A DNA stretch of 64,000 nt from Costus lasius. Lineage: Eukaryota; Streptophyta; Magnoliopsida; Zingiberales; Costaceae. The notes under the pieces are model-generated. The model was not told the DNA's origin. It did not search any database and saw only the letters and a program-made list of their open reading frames with translations. Below, one piece after another: positions 10,627 to 21,523 of the stretch (within the stretch, counting starts at the first letter, position 1; each line of letters opens with the position of its first letter). The DNA lies in assembly GCA_027563935.2 (NCBI GenBank), contig CM050449.1, positions 42,506,507-42,570,506 on the forward strand, written 5' to 3'. Made by a program: the position numbers and the translations under genes.

Positions 10627-10737
10627 AGTGGCAAAAGTCTTGTAATTATAAATGAATTATTCCTTTAATAGTGAACTTCATAGCATGTGTGATATTTGAT
10701 ATTTTTAATTTAGTATACTAGTGCTTGTTTTGTAGAC

Positions 10738-10931
10738 TGTGATGCTTGTTTTGTAGCTTGTGATGGTTGATATTTTTATAGATTGTGATTTTTGTTTTGT
10801 AAATGGAGATGGTTGCAGTAGTTTTTCAGGTTGTGATGCTTGTTTTGTAGCTTGTGATGGTTGATATTTCAATTGATTGTGTTGGTTGTTTTGTAAATGG
10901 AGATTGTTGATATTTTTGTAGCTAATGAGTA
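10738..10931 (+). repeat. Two-copy tandem repeat, 94-bp period
   Basis: The phrase TGTGATGCTTGTTTTGTAGC starts at 10738 and again at 10832. Each unit also holds GGTTGATATTT and TTTTGTAAATGGAGA. In reverse complement the unit resembles the 45-bp array at 27093-27311. Confidence 0.75.
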
Positions 10932-11092
10932 CTTTCTTATAAAAAATAAAGATGTTTTTGTATGGTAAACCCTCATTCCATTGACTTAATTTCACCTTGC
11001 TTGTTTAAAAAAAAAATCAAATCTTATGTTGACAAATTAAATAAATTGTATGGGCTAATATGAACTTTTTCCATGTGTTAGCTTGACATTAT

Positions 11093-11313
11093 TGTTGGTG
11101 TTTGTGCCCTAGGACATTTGGATGGTCCGATATGTGTCTCACATTTATGTGTGATAGATTGCATATCCTACCATTGTCATTATTGTGCATATAGTACATT
11201 TGTGTCACATATACTTTTGCATAAATAATATCCTAAGAGATAGATTCTATCTAGTCTTTGATATTGTCCCTAGTCAAGTATCATAGTGGATATGGTACAG
11301 CTATGATGCATGT
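11093..11313 (+). repeat. 5' LTR of element C, first part
   Basis: Aligns with 24885-25107 of the 3' LTR (GTGTGATAGATTGCATATC, GTCAAGTATCATAGTG, GCATGT). It is cut at CATGT, where element B inserted, and continues at 21519. Confidence 0.88.
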
Positions 11314-13031
11314 TGATGATATGAAAATTCATAGTATATTTTGTGTCATTTGATTGGTCTTTTTGTGTCATATTCATGCTCTTTTGCTTGTTTTTAAGCA
11401 TTATTTGTCAAATATTGCGGAATCTACACCATTCTTGTTTTTCATCATTTTTAAGTAAAAAGTGCCATATTTTGATGGATTTTGAAAGATCCGAGCACAC
11501 CAATATATTTCAGACATAGACGAAGCCGCCTGTCAATTTTCATGCAAATCGAAGATAATCAGAAAATTACAGCCCTGCCGTAATGGGTGTAATTTCTGCC
11601 CAAATTACACCACTGCTGTGACAATTTTTACAGGTCGTAATTTCCTGCCCAGAATACATAGAAGCAAATTATGACATTGCCGTAATTTCATGGAAATTTT
11701 TCATAGAACAAATTACGGTAGTGTCGTAATAAAAATTATGAGCGATAATTATAAATCTGAACGAGTCTTTCGCTGCCTCCTATTTCCAAAATTTTTGAAG
11801 CTGATTTCGGGAGATCCAGGGTACCAATTCAAAAACTGTAAAAAGGGGAGGGTTCTATAAATCGAGGAGAAGATTTGAGGATAAGAATCATCCAATTTCA
11901 TCACCAATCGAGGGAGAAATCGAGAAGGGCATCCGTAGGGCACAGCCTCATGCCGAGCGGTGTAGAGGCCACCTCAGGCCACGAAATTTACAAGGAAGCT
12001 TCGCCTAGAGGAGGAGAAGATACCCCAAAAGTTTCATAGTGAAAGGAGATTGATTGGAGGATAAATCAGCGAAAGAAGGGTCGCCTGCACTGTTCATGGC
12101 GAATCTAGAATAAAATTACGGGCTATAATGAAAATTACAACCATATATTTAGTAAAATTCCTCTTTCTTTTTGATTTCTAATCCTTTGAAACTATGGTTT
12201 ATTGTAATTCTTCTACCATGCTAGCTTAAATCTCTTTGGGACATGACGGTGTAGACCTTTTAACTTCTTAATGACAAGATGATCTTTATTTCATCAGGAT
12301 ATTCTTGATATGATAATTTTACTTAAGTGACTTACATCTTTAATCTTTTCTTGTTTCAATCATTAGCATGTGTTAGAGTTTTGTGATATGGACAGAAAAG
12401 TGATTTGCAAAACTTGGAACCCTAAAATTGAGGTTTAGGAACTCATCGTAAGAAATTAGTTGTGTTCTTATTTCTAAATTTTAGAAGTAAATTGACTTGC
12501 TGATTGATTGATGTCGAAATTATTATTGTTTTAAACATAAAAATTTGCTAGAGATAGATATTGGATTGTTAGAAACCCTTAAGTAAAACTTGTGGAACTA
12601 GGGTATGAGAATACTTAGTTTCATTCGAGATTTTGATATCAGGATTGAATGCACGAGAGTGATTCTAAAATCTCTATGTCAAGGTTTGCTTTTCCTTTAG
12701 CATAGAATAAGTCTGCACGAGAGTGAGAATTACTCTATGTAAATCATCTGTGCGAGAGCGAGATGATTTCTTATTAAAGCAGATTACATCTTTATCATAG
12801 CAAGAACAAACTAATGATTATTTAATTATATCTGGTCATTAAAGTTAAGACAGTTGAAACCCTAGTTCTAGTTTCTTTCTCTCTGATTTCGTGTAATTCC
12901 TATCGTTTACTTGCATCATAATCGATTGCTTAGCTAGTGAGAAAATAACTATTTGGTACTTAACACATATGTCTCTGTGGTTCGATATCTTTTTATTACT
13001 TCGAAGTATCCGTGCACTTGTAGACATAATA
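11314..13031 (+). repeat. 5' LTR of element B (1718 bp)
   Basis: Aligns with 17509-18672 plus 20930-21518 of the 3' LTR. The start is fixed by the CATGT target duplication and the end by alignment to the 3' LTR end. It contains palindrome motifs at about 11566-11730, a TATA box at 11856 and the shared tail CTCTGTGGTTCGATATC. The pair is visibly more diverged than the LTR pairs of F and G, so B is older. Confidence 0.92.
11856..11862 (+). promoter_or_regulatory. TATA box in element B LTR
   Basis: TATAAAT in a TTCTATAAATCGAGGAG context, repeated at 18082-18088 in the 3' LTR. It lies about 120 bp downstream of the palindrome cluster, which suits an upstream-enhancer role for the cluster. Confidence 0.55.
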
Positions 13032-13036
13032 AGTTT

Positions 13037-13054
13037 TGGCGCCGTTGCCGGGGA
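13037..13054 (+). other. Primer-binding site, tRNA-Asp
   Basis: TGGCGCCGTTGCCGGGGA begins five bases after the LTR end and is complementary to the 3' end of plant aspartate tRNA (GTC anticodon). Athila-type gypsy elements are known to use this primer. Confidence 0.92.
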
Positions 13055-13429
13055 CCTTAGTTTTGTTAATATCAAAATAGTTATTAGTATTGCTAGATTA
13101 AGTTTCATTTGTTTTAGATTTAACTTTGTTTTCTATTTTTGCAGGTTTTGGATTTTCACAAGTTGTGACAGAACTGTGATTTCTGAAAGTTTTTTAAATT
13201 TGCTTGTGTTTTATATTTTCTATTTTTTTTTATATTATGAGAAAATTAAAAAAAATTTTGATTGATTGGTGTTGGATAATCTTTCTATTTCTATTTTGAA
13301 AATCCTGAGTTTATACGATTCTTCTATTTGTTTATACATAGGACTCTTAGATCTTGATAGATTTTATTTCCTGTGAACTTTGAGAACACAATTTTTTTTA
13401 GTTGTGTAGAAAAGCTTTGATTTGAAGAT

Positions 13430-14020
13430 ATGTCTTTTAATCACAACTCGTGGGTAACTGAAAGAGGTGAGGTACAAATGCCACAATGTAAGTATGAAGA
13501 TGATTCATGGTGCACTCTTGCAAAAAAGGTAGATTCTTTGGCTCATAAATTATACACTTTTAATATGCACCCTATTATGAGATCTTGTTCTCTTATTAGA
13601 TGTGATATTTGTGGATGTTTTGATCATTATACTTCTGATTGCCAATTTTTAATTCCTCAAAATCCCAATTCACCATGGTATCAAGATGATCAATATTATT
13701 CTAGATAGGAAAATCTAACTTCTTTTTATGAGGATTGCCCAAACAATATTTCAGAACCATACTTTGAGGATACCGAAGAATCTAGGTTACAGTCCATGCT
13801 TGAAAAATTCATGACAAATCAGAGCCAAATCATGGCAAATCAAAGTAAGAAAATTGAGAATCTCAAGGGAATAGTTAGTCAACTTACTTCTCAAGTAGGA
13901 TCTTTAATAGCAAAAAATAAGATTTTAGAAACTCAGATAGCACAACAAGGTTGTTTATTTGAGTTTGATTTAGAAACTGAGGAAATTGATTTAGAAAAGT
14001 CCCCCACTGATTTATTTTGA
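13430..14020 (+). pseudogene. gag: Element B gag remnant: CCHC finger plus coiled-coil-like C-terminus
   Basis: One phase throughout, broken by a TAG at 13706-13708. The first 92 codons contain CDICGCFDHYTSDC, a C-x2-C-x4-H-x4-C zinc knuckle, about 60 residues in. After the stop, in the same frame, comes a Gln/Asn-rich stretch (KFMTNQSQIMANQSKKIENL ... VSQLTSQVGSL) that resembles the helical tail following the zinc finger in Athila/Tat gag proteins. A normal gag would be several hundred residues longer at the front; only this C-terminal part is kept. The stop could be a former CAG. The assignment rests on the finger, the following segment and the tRNA-Asp site. Confidence 0.6.
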
Positions 14021-14033
14021 AATTAATTTTTTT

Positions 14034-14699
14034 GTGAACATTAATGAATCTCACTCTGATTTAGATAATTTTGAAACTTATTCATTTGATAAATTATTTG
14101 TGGAAAGGTTTGAGGAAATTGATTTTAAAAAATCCCCTTTTGATTCTAGCGATACTTATGAAATTGATTCTTTTGATGATATATTATTTGTTGTTAAATC
14201 TGATTCTTGTAATTCTGAGATTGATTCTTCTAATGATGAATTATTTGTGGAAAGACGTGAGGAAACTGATTTTGGAAAGTCTCACTTTGATTTTGATGAT
14301 AATTTTGAAATTGATAAATTATTTGATGTTGGACATGAGGAACTTGATAAGGATTTGAATATTACAAACATTGATGAATCCCCCTCTGATGTTTTGCCCA
14401 TATCTATTGTTCAACTTTCTGATTTATTTAAAAAATTATGCTTTATTGAGGAACCTAATGTGAGACAGAAAAATTATTTTGATGATCCAATACTTGAATC
14501 TTTTGATCGATGTCCTATTGCAATTGAAGATATAATTTTGAAGAAAGGACTAATGATTTTGCTTACTGATAAATATAGGAAGATCATAAAATACCCTTTG
14601 AGTGGAATTGAAAATTTTGATTTTGATTTCTGCATATTTGAGAAAGCCACATCGATCGTGATTTACATGAAATTTTGGATGTTTGGATTAGTGGCCTAA
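14034..14699 (+). CDS. Acidic internally repetitive protein of element B, unknown function
   Basis: A 221-codon frame, very rich in Asp, Glu, Ser and Phe, out of phase with the gag remnant just upstream. Three imperfect repeats of the plan LFVERxEExDFxKSxFD occur in the first 100 residues. A less repetitive C-terminal part follows (PISIVQLSDLFKKL ... KYPLSGIENFDFDF). I see no catalytic motif, signal peptide or membrane segment. The repeats continue the style of the gag tail (ETEEIDLEKSP), so it may once have been a longer gag extension. It may be expressed or simply not yet disrupted; codon-bias testing would decide. Confidence 0.45.
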   Translation: MNINESHSDLDNFETYSFDKLFVERFEEIDFKKSPFDSSDTYEIDSFDDILFVVKSDSCNSEIDSSNDELFVERREETDFGKSHFDFDDNFEIDKLFDVGHEELDKDLNITNIDESPSDVLPISIVQLSDLFKKLCFIEEPNVRQKNYFDDPILESFDRCPIAIEDIILKKGLMILLTDKYRKIIKYPLSGIENFDFDFCIFEKATSIVIYMKFWMFGLVA

Positions 14700-14815
14700 C
14701 TTTTAGGACAACGGAAATGTAGAAAATTGTATGCTATTTACTATGGTATTGATCCACTTGCTGCACCATGTATTTTGAGTTTTGGTCAAGATATAGACCT
14801 AAAAATTAGCGCTTC

Positions 14816-14831
14816 TTGGGAGGCAACCCAA
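14816..14831 (+). other. GGGAGGCAACCC hairpin of Athila/Tat elements
   Basis: TTGGGAGGCAACCCAA forms a 5-bp stem with a 6-base loop. From memory this sequence recurs just after the coding part of many Athila/Tat-like elements. Its job is not known to me. Confidence 0.6.
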
Positions 14832-14919
14832 GCACTCTTTTTTTGCTTAGTTTCTTTTATTTTAGTTTATTTTTAGAGTAAATTTTTCTTCTTTTTTGCA
14901 GGGAAAATTGAACTTTACA

Positions 14920-15235
14920 CAAAATACGGCACTGCCGTAATTTTAGTTGTTTTTCGTCCAAAAACTTTTGAGCGTTTTACGGCAATACTGTAAGAAATTT
15001 TATGTGCCGTAATTTGGGGTAATTTTTGTATAGAAAGTTTTATGGCCTTTACGGCAGTGCCGTAATAATTTTCACGTGCCGTATTTTTGAGTGATGTTTG
15101 ACCTGAGAGTTTCGAGATTTTTTGCAAAATACGGCAGTGCCATAACCATTTTTATGGTACCGTAATTCCAGTATATTTTTGACTAGAAATTTTGTGTATT
15201 ACGGCACTGTCGTAAGGATTTTTACACCCGTAATT
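14920..15235 (+). repeat. Palindrome array, element B interior (about five ~70-bp units)
   Basis: Five copies of the imperfect palindrome TACGGCA(C/G)TGCCGTA start near 14925, 14979, 15050, 15130 and 15200, so spacing is 54-80 bp. Most are followed 15-20 bp later by a half-site GTGCCGTAATT, then a T-rich spacer. The same palindrome occurs in the B LTRs and in solo LTR J. Confidence 0.75.
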
Positions 15236-17477
15236 GTTTTTCAAAAAAAAAAATAAAAATATCTGCATTCTGCTTCCTACACTCTATATTCTGCTTATTT
15301 GATTGGGTGTGTTTTTGCAGTGATTTTAAGAAACTGGAGTGACAAAATTTTTGATCTTTGGCACAACTTGGAACTACTCATCTTTTTCTATTATTTGGAT
15401 ATTTTTATTGAATTTTAAGGTCCATGGATCATCCTATAACACATAGCATCTTTTAGTAACTGATTAATTTCTACAGCAGTTTTATTAACTGATTTGATTA
15501 GCGTTTTTGCTGTAGGTGTTTAAGGTGCTTTAATGAGTTGTAACCTAGATTTTTCATATGAAATAGGGAGAATATGTTTCATTTTATCTCATGGATTAGT
15601 TGTTTTCATTAAAATATTTTCTGACAATTCTAGGAAGCATGACAACTTTTAAAGTCTGATTAATTTCTGAGCAGTTTTTAATCTGATTAGCCCTTTTGTT
15701 GCTAACACCCTAAATGCTTGACAGATACTGCCGCTTTATCTTTCATACGCCTGAAAAGAACAGCTTTTATTCTACTATTTGGGTCTATTTGTTTTCTTTT
15801 TGGATCATTAGACCTTATTCTTCGGCATGGCTACTTTTCGTAAATGAATCAGTGGCTGCTCTGTTTGCTTTCAACCTATTATTGCTTCTTTTGCCTCCAG
15901 ATCCAGAAATCTTCAAGAGCATATGTCTTCCACCTCTAGCCAGCACCATCCACCATCCTCAGCACCACCAGCAGCCTCTTACTTCTTCTACTGCCTCTAT
16001 TTCCATTGATTTTATTTATTTTTGCAGTAGAATCTTCATTAGTGACTCTGATTTTTTTTATCTATGCGGCATCATCTCTCGTTGCCCACCAGCTGATGAC
16101 TTCGCCTCCAGGACTATAGTCTCCAGCAGGCCACTAGAGACTACTCATCATCACTCTACTGTCGGCACCATCATCTTCATTGCTAGCAGCTCTTCAACTA
16201 GCATCTGTTCCACCTCTGCTTTCCACCGGCACCCTCTTCGGACCTCCAGCGATATCTCTGATTCCCCTTTGAGAAAAATTTATTTTTATTAAAGTAAGAT
16301 ACTATTTTTGAACTGAGCCTTATATATTTAAAATTGCACAGGTAATTTTTCAGAAGGCGCACCTTTGGACCTAGCTGCACCTGCCTCGATGCTACGTCCC
16401 GGACAACAATTGAGTTTGCTATATAGTTTTGTGAGTATCGTTTGCACTTTCTAGTGATCTTATTCGGTATGATTGTATGGTGTTGCTATTTGATTTGTTG
16501 TTCTATTTGCTATGATTGTATCACTTACTGAGATTTCTATTCGATGTCATTACTTGAATCTATCATTTTACACTTTTGACTATGATTGTATGAGTTTGAT
16601 GCTTCACACCTTTTGCATTGATATTGATATTTTTGATGTTTAAATTTTTTTATAACTTGAATCTATGTGATGAGAGGTGTGTGGATATTAATGATGAATG
16701 TTTATGCATGTCAATGCCTGTGAATGCAAATATACCTATTATGCTGAATTTATTTCTTCAATATATATCTACTTTTGAAATTCTTCATTGATTGATGCAT
16801 AAGATTTTGGGTAGGTATGTTGTTTGATGAATTCAATCTAAGAGTGAAACATCTTTCTTGAATAAAATGAGTATATGAGTGTAATTTTCGAATTGATGTC
16901 AATTGATTAACCTAGTTGATGTTTTGTCTATTTTACTATTTGTTGGGAAGAAAGAATCCAATATCCAAAAAGAAAGAGAGACTCCCCTACTTGGCACTGC
17001 GTAAAATTGACAGTGGTACCAAAGACATGGGTTGAAGTCTATTAAAAAAAAAGAGAGAGAAAAAGAAAATGACCCCTCTACTTGGCACTGCGTAAAATTG
17101 GTAGTGATACCAAAGAAAAGAGTTGAAGTCCAAATAAAAAGTGTGTATCTATGTGGGTACATGCCATAAAAAAAAGAGATCTTGTGTGGAAAAAGATTTT
17201 GGATACCCTATTCCTGTAAACAAAGGTATGATAGATTTAAATTAAAACTTTGGTGAATTCATGAGACTGAGTTTCTGTTTATTATGCGAGTTGCAAAATT
17301 TTATTTGATCAAAGTTGTGAATCTTAAAGATTAAATTCGGAGGACAGTGTATTTATCTGAGATTTTATGTAGTAGTTGGTGGAATACTTAATGAGTGATT
17401 ATATTTTAGAAATTTATTTTTCATAAAAGAGCATATTTTCCATACTTAGCATTGTTCTTTATTCTATTCATTTGCTT
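15236..17477 (+). other. Non-coding 3' interior of element B
   Basis: No reverse transcriptase, integrase or protease can be seen in any frame. A 192-codon frame (15714-16292) is Ser/His-rich and low in complexity, with no recognisable domain, and I treat it as chance. A 91-bp direct duplication (CTTGGCACTGCGTAAAATTG at 16990 and 17081) lies near the end. This stretch stands where an autonomous relative would carry pol. Confidence 0.6.
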
Positions 17478-17508
17478 GAGGACAAGCAAAGTTTGAGCCT
17501 TATGTATT
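17478..17508 (+). other. Pre-LTR region with degenerate polypurine tract
   Basis: GAGGACAAGCAAAG precedes the 3' LTR by about 17 bp. The GAGGACAAGCAAA phrase commonly precedes the polypurine tract of Athila/Tat elements, but the tract itself is poor here (GTTTGAGCCTTATGTATT). Confidence 0.5.
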
Positions 17509-20500
17509 TGATGACACGAAAATTCATAGTATATTTTGTGTCATTTGATTGGTCTTTTTGTGTCATATTCATGTTCTTTTGCTTGTTTTTAAGCTTTATT
17601 TGTCAAATATTGTGGAATCTACATCATTTCTTATTTTTCATCACTTTTAGGTAAAAAGTACCATATTTTGATGGATTTTGAAAGATTTGAGCACACCAAT
17701 GGATTTCAAACGTCAAGACGTAGCCGCTTGTCAATTTTCATGCAAATCTGAGATAGTCAGAAAATTACACCACTGCCGTAATTAATTTTATGGGTGTAAT
17801 TTCTGCCCAGATTACACCACTGCCGTCACAATTTTTACAGGCCGTAATTTTCTGCCCAAAATACATAGAAGCAAATTACGGCACTGCCATAATATTTTTT
17901 ACGGGCCATAATTTCATGGAAATTTTCCACAGAACAAATTACGGTAGTGCCGTAACAAAAATAACGGGCCGTAATTATAATTCTGAGCTAGTCTTCCGCC
18001 GCCTCCTATTTCCAAAATTTTTGAAGTCGATTTCGGGAGATCTAGGGCACGAATTCAAAAATCGTAAAAAGGGGAGTGTTCTATAAATCGAGGAGAAGAT
18101 TTGAGGACAAGAATCATCCAATTTCATCAGCAATTGAGGGAGAAATTGAGAAGGGCGTCCCTAGGGCATGACCTTGTGCCGAGAGGCATAGAGGCCAACT
18201 CAGGCCACGAAATTTACAAGGATGCTTCACCTGGAGGAGGAGAAGATACCCCAAAAGTTTCAGAGCGAAAGGAGATCGATTAGAGGATAAATCAATGAAA
18301 GAAGGGTCGCTTGCACTGTTCACCGTGAATCTGGAACAAAATTATGGGCTGTAATTTTCATTACAGCCCTTTATTTAGTAAAATTCGTCTTTCTTTTTTA
18401 TTTCTGATCCTTTGAAACTATGGTTTATTGTAATTCTTCTACCATGCTAGCTTAAATCTCTTTGGGACATGAGGGTGTAGACCTTTTATCTTCTTAATGA
18501 CAAGATGATCTTTATTTCATCAGGATGTTCTTGATATGATAATTTTACTTAAGTGACTTACGTCTTTAATCTTTTCTTGTTTCAATCATTAGCATGTGTT
18601 AGAGTTTTGTGATATGGACTAAAAAGTGATTTGCAAAACTTGGCACCCTAAAATTGAGGTTTAGGAACTCATTGTTAGGGAATACCAGGTGTAATTTAAA
18701 ATTTTGCAGTCCCAGGACGCAGCGGAAGCATTACACCCGAAACATATTCCAGTCCCAAGGATCCATGCGAGAGAGAAGACACAAGGATGTGTTAGAGATA
18801 TACCTCTTTTGCTTGTCTAGTTGTCGAAGCCATGTTGAAAATGATAAAGTGCTCGCCCTCTACAAGTATCCACGCGTCGACTCCTTGATCGTTGCTCCCT
18901 TCCACGCTTGGTGCTAGCCTCGGGAAGAGAATCAAGCCTTCACCTCACTTGCACCACCTTCAAGAGAACTTGCACCAAGGAGGGGATAGGGAAGATGCCG
19001 CCAAGGACTTCCCTCTTCTTCTTTGCTTGTGCCACCTTCAAGCAAGATGTGCCAATGGCAATGAGAGGGAGAGAGCTTGCGGCAATAGAAGGAGAAGTCA
19101 CCAAGCCCAATTTCTCTTTGCGCTAAGAAGTGGAGAAGAAGAAGAGGAGGTCTTTCGGCCACTTGGAAGAAGGTTGCGCCAAGCTTTTGTTGTCACCTTT
19201 TGCCCTTGCTCACGTCTCTCTATGTGTCCTCACACCTTCAAGGAGTCGAACATTAGAAGGGGCGGTAAGGGGTCCTATAAATAGGACAAGAGGTGGCTAG
19301 GGCAAGGGCTAGGATCATGCCAAGTGTATGGCTAGGATGAAAAGGTTTGCGACAAGGAAAGTCTCCAAGACATTTCCTTAAACCCATTCAACCCTTCCTT
19401 ATGCGCCAAGACCTTGTCTTGCGCCCCAAGCAATATATCAGCCAATGACATGCCTTAGAGGCATGCATTCCATCCAAGGAAGAAGGGCTAGGCGCAACAA
19501 GCAAGAGGTATTCGGCTAGGGTAAGGGTTTGGGTGCATGTAGGGTTTATGAGGTAAGGAAAGTCTCCAAGACTTTACCATAAATCTCACCCTACTTGTCA
19601 TATGCGCCCAAGCTCTTTCCAAAAGAGTTTTCAAGCCATATCAGCCCCAACCCTTACCATAGAGGCAAGGTTTCCATCCAAGGAACAAAGGGGGAGGCGC
19701 CTAATGCTTCCTTATGAAGCAACATGCGCCCACTTCACCCCATTATGCCCTTGGCGCCAATGGGGTGAAACTCTTCCTCATTATACCCTTATTTGCTTAT
19801 ACCTCTTCTTGACAACTAGTTATTTGGCCTCATTGGATAATGAGCTAGCCTAAACTTCATGGCATGGGTTGATTAAGCCTTTGGATCCAACTCAATGCAA
19901 CCCTAATCCAAATGTGACCAATCTAGGTCAATTTCGGGTCAACCTGCCAAAAATGAAGTTTGGCTCCAATAACTTTATTCCAACTCTTCAGGTCCATTGG
20001 CGCTGATGAAATCTTCCAAATGGATCCAAGTTACCCAATAACTTGATCCAGAGGCTTCTGATTAAACCAACGTCAAGAGTCTATTGCGTGTGACCCCGTA
20101 GGATCCATATGACGATGGCAATGATGTAAACATCATAAGTAGTGAGGGGTATCTAGCAACACATCACTACTACCCATGTCATAGGACTTAAGTCATTATG
20201 GCAACAACTCCTAACAAGCAACGAGGATTCCCATTGCATTATAGATCCCTTTGCCTAAACTGATATCCTGCCATTGGATTAGTCTCATGTTTATCAATCC
20301 AATGCATTGGTCATGACTCAACAAGTGTGGCCAAACATTCCTGTCATGCACCAATAAGGTGGGGCGCCCCTAAGTGGATATCATGCTTCCTCTGAAGGAA
20401 GGGGCAAATCCTACTATTGGTCATCCATGTCTCTACGTGACTTATGACATGCCCAATGACAGTCATTTTGGTCCCCCAATTACGGAGAGACGTAAGACTG

Positions 20501-21518
20501 TATCAAAGCATATCCATCATCAAATCTAGACATGAATATCTCAAGTCTAAGGATCAATGCAAACCTCTTGCATGTGAGATTGACTTGTTGACTGGTCAAG
20601 TCAATCCTCACGGTGGATCACTCCAATGCATCCAATGCACCTGTATGTCTGCGTTACTGTGCCCCGCACCTAACCAGCCCATACACCAGTCTCACATGTA
20701 CCAAAGCTGTCCCATATCTGCTAAGGTACCTTGTCTGGGGATAGCTTATGAGAATGGATCCAATCCAAACTCCTAGGACATCATTTATGTAACTCAATAC
20801 ATCAACGCAGGTAGAGAAGTCTACATAATAACGACCATGCCTTTATAGAGAATAATAATTATATCAAAGTACATTTAAACAATGCCCGACCATGTCCAAA
20901 CATTGGTCTACAGGGCATAAACACCAACAATCTCGTAAGAATTTAGTTGTATTCTTATTTCTAAATTTTAGAAGTAAATTGACTTGCTGATTGATTGATC
21001 TAGAAATTATTACTGTTTTAAACATGAAAATATGCTAGAGATAGATTTTGGATTGTTAGAAACGCTTAAGTAAAACTTGTGGAACTAGGGTATGAGAATA
21101 CTTAGTTTCATTCAAGATTTTGATATCGGGATTGAATGCACGAGAGTGATTCTAAAATCTCTATGTCAAGGTTTGTTTTTCCCTTAGCATTGAATAAGTC
21201 TTCACGAGAGTGAGAATTACTCTATGTAAATCATCTGCGCGAGAGCGAGATGATTTCTTATAAAAGCATATTACATCTTTATCATAGCAAGAACAAACTG
21301 ATGATTATTTAATTATATCTGGTCATTAAAGTTAAGATGGTTGAAACCCTAGTCCTAGTTTCTTTCTCTCTGATTTCGTGTACTTCCTATCATTTACTTG
21401 CATCTTAATCGATTGCTTAGCTAGTGAGAAAATAACTATTTGGTACTTAACACATAGGTCTCTATGGTTCGATATCTTTTTATTACTTCGAAGTATCCGT
21501 GCACTTGCGGACACAACA
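17509..21518 (+). repeat. 3' LTR of element B, split by solo LTR D
   Basis: Starts TGATGACACGAAAATTC and ends GGACACAACA before the CATGT duplication. Without the D insertion (18673-20929) it is 1753 bp, against 1718 bp for the 5' LTR. It carries palindrome motifs around 17770-17955 and the TATA box at 18082. Confidence 0.9.
18673..20929 (-). repeat. Solo copia LTR D (2257 bp), related to family 1
   Basis: Plus-strand ends are TGTTAGGG ... ACACCAACA, so it reads TGTTGG ... CTAACA on the minus strand. It splits the B LTR exactly where the intact copy reads AACTCATCGTAAG. Internal phrases match family 1 (CGCAGCGGAAG, TGGCGCTGATGAA, GTGTGACCCCGTAGG-type). TATA sequence at 19276-19283. No interior or second LTR is present, which is expected after unequal recombination between LTRs. 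Flanks read CTCAT and ATCTC, so a clean 5-bp duplication is not seen. Confidence 0.85.
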
Positions 21519-21523
21519 CATGT

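Larger units (their letters stand above)
9072..11087 (+). other. AT-rich host segment of uncertain origin
   Basis: About 2 kb without a recognisable gene or LTR. It holds a triple AATTTGTTGGAGAA motif (10320-10383), a short coding-like tail (10507-10626) and a two-copy 94-bp repeat (10738-10931). It resumes at 26672 on the far side of element C. Parts may be an old DNA transposon, but no terminal repeats were found. Confidence 0.5.
11314..21518 (+). mobile_element. Athila-like Ty3/gypsy element B, coding-poor, nested in C
   Basis: LTRs 11314-13031 and 17509-21518 (the latter split by solo LTR D) start TGATGA and end ACAACA. The target duplication CATGT is exact at 11309-11313 and 21519-21523. 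The primer site matches tRNA-Asp, as is typical of Athila-type elements. The 4.5 kb interior holds a gag remnant with a CCHC finger, an acidic frame, a GGGAGGCAACCC hairpin and a palindrome array. It has no protease, reverse transcriptase or integrase, so it must have moved with enzymes supplied by another element. Confidence 0.9.

Noticed and set aside
15714..16292. 192-codon frame in element B
   Set aside because: Ser/His/Ile-rich low complexity, no domain, and no partner copy to test conservation; most likely chance in AT/CT-rich DNA.
18908..19284. Several overlapping frames of 70-130 codons in solo LTR D
   Set aside because: They lie in the GA-rich LTR part that also gives random frames in other family-1 LTRs; mutually overlapping on both strands.
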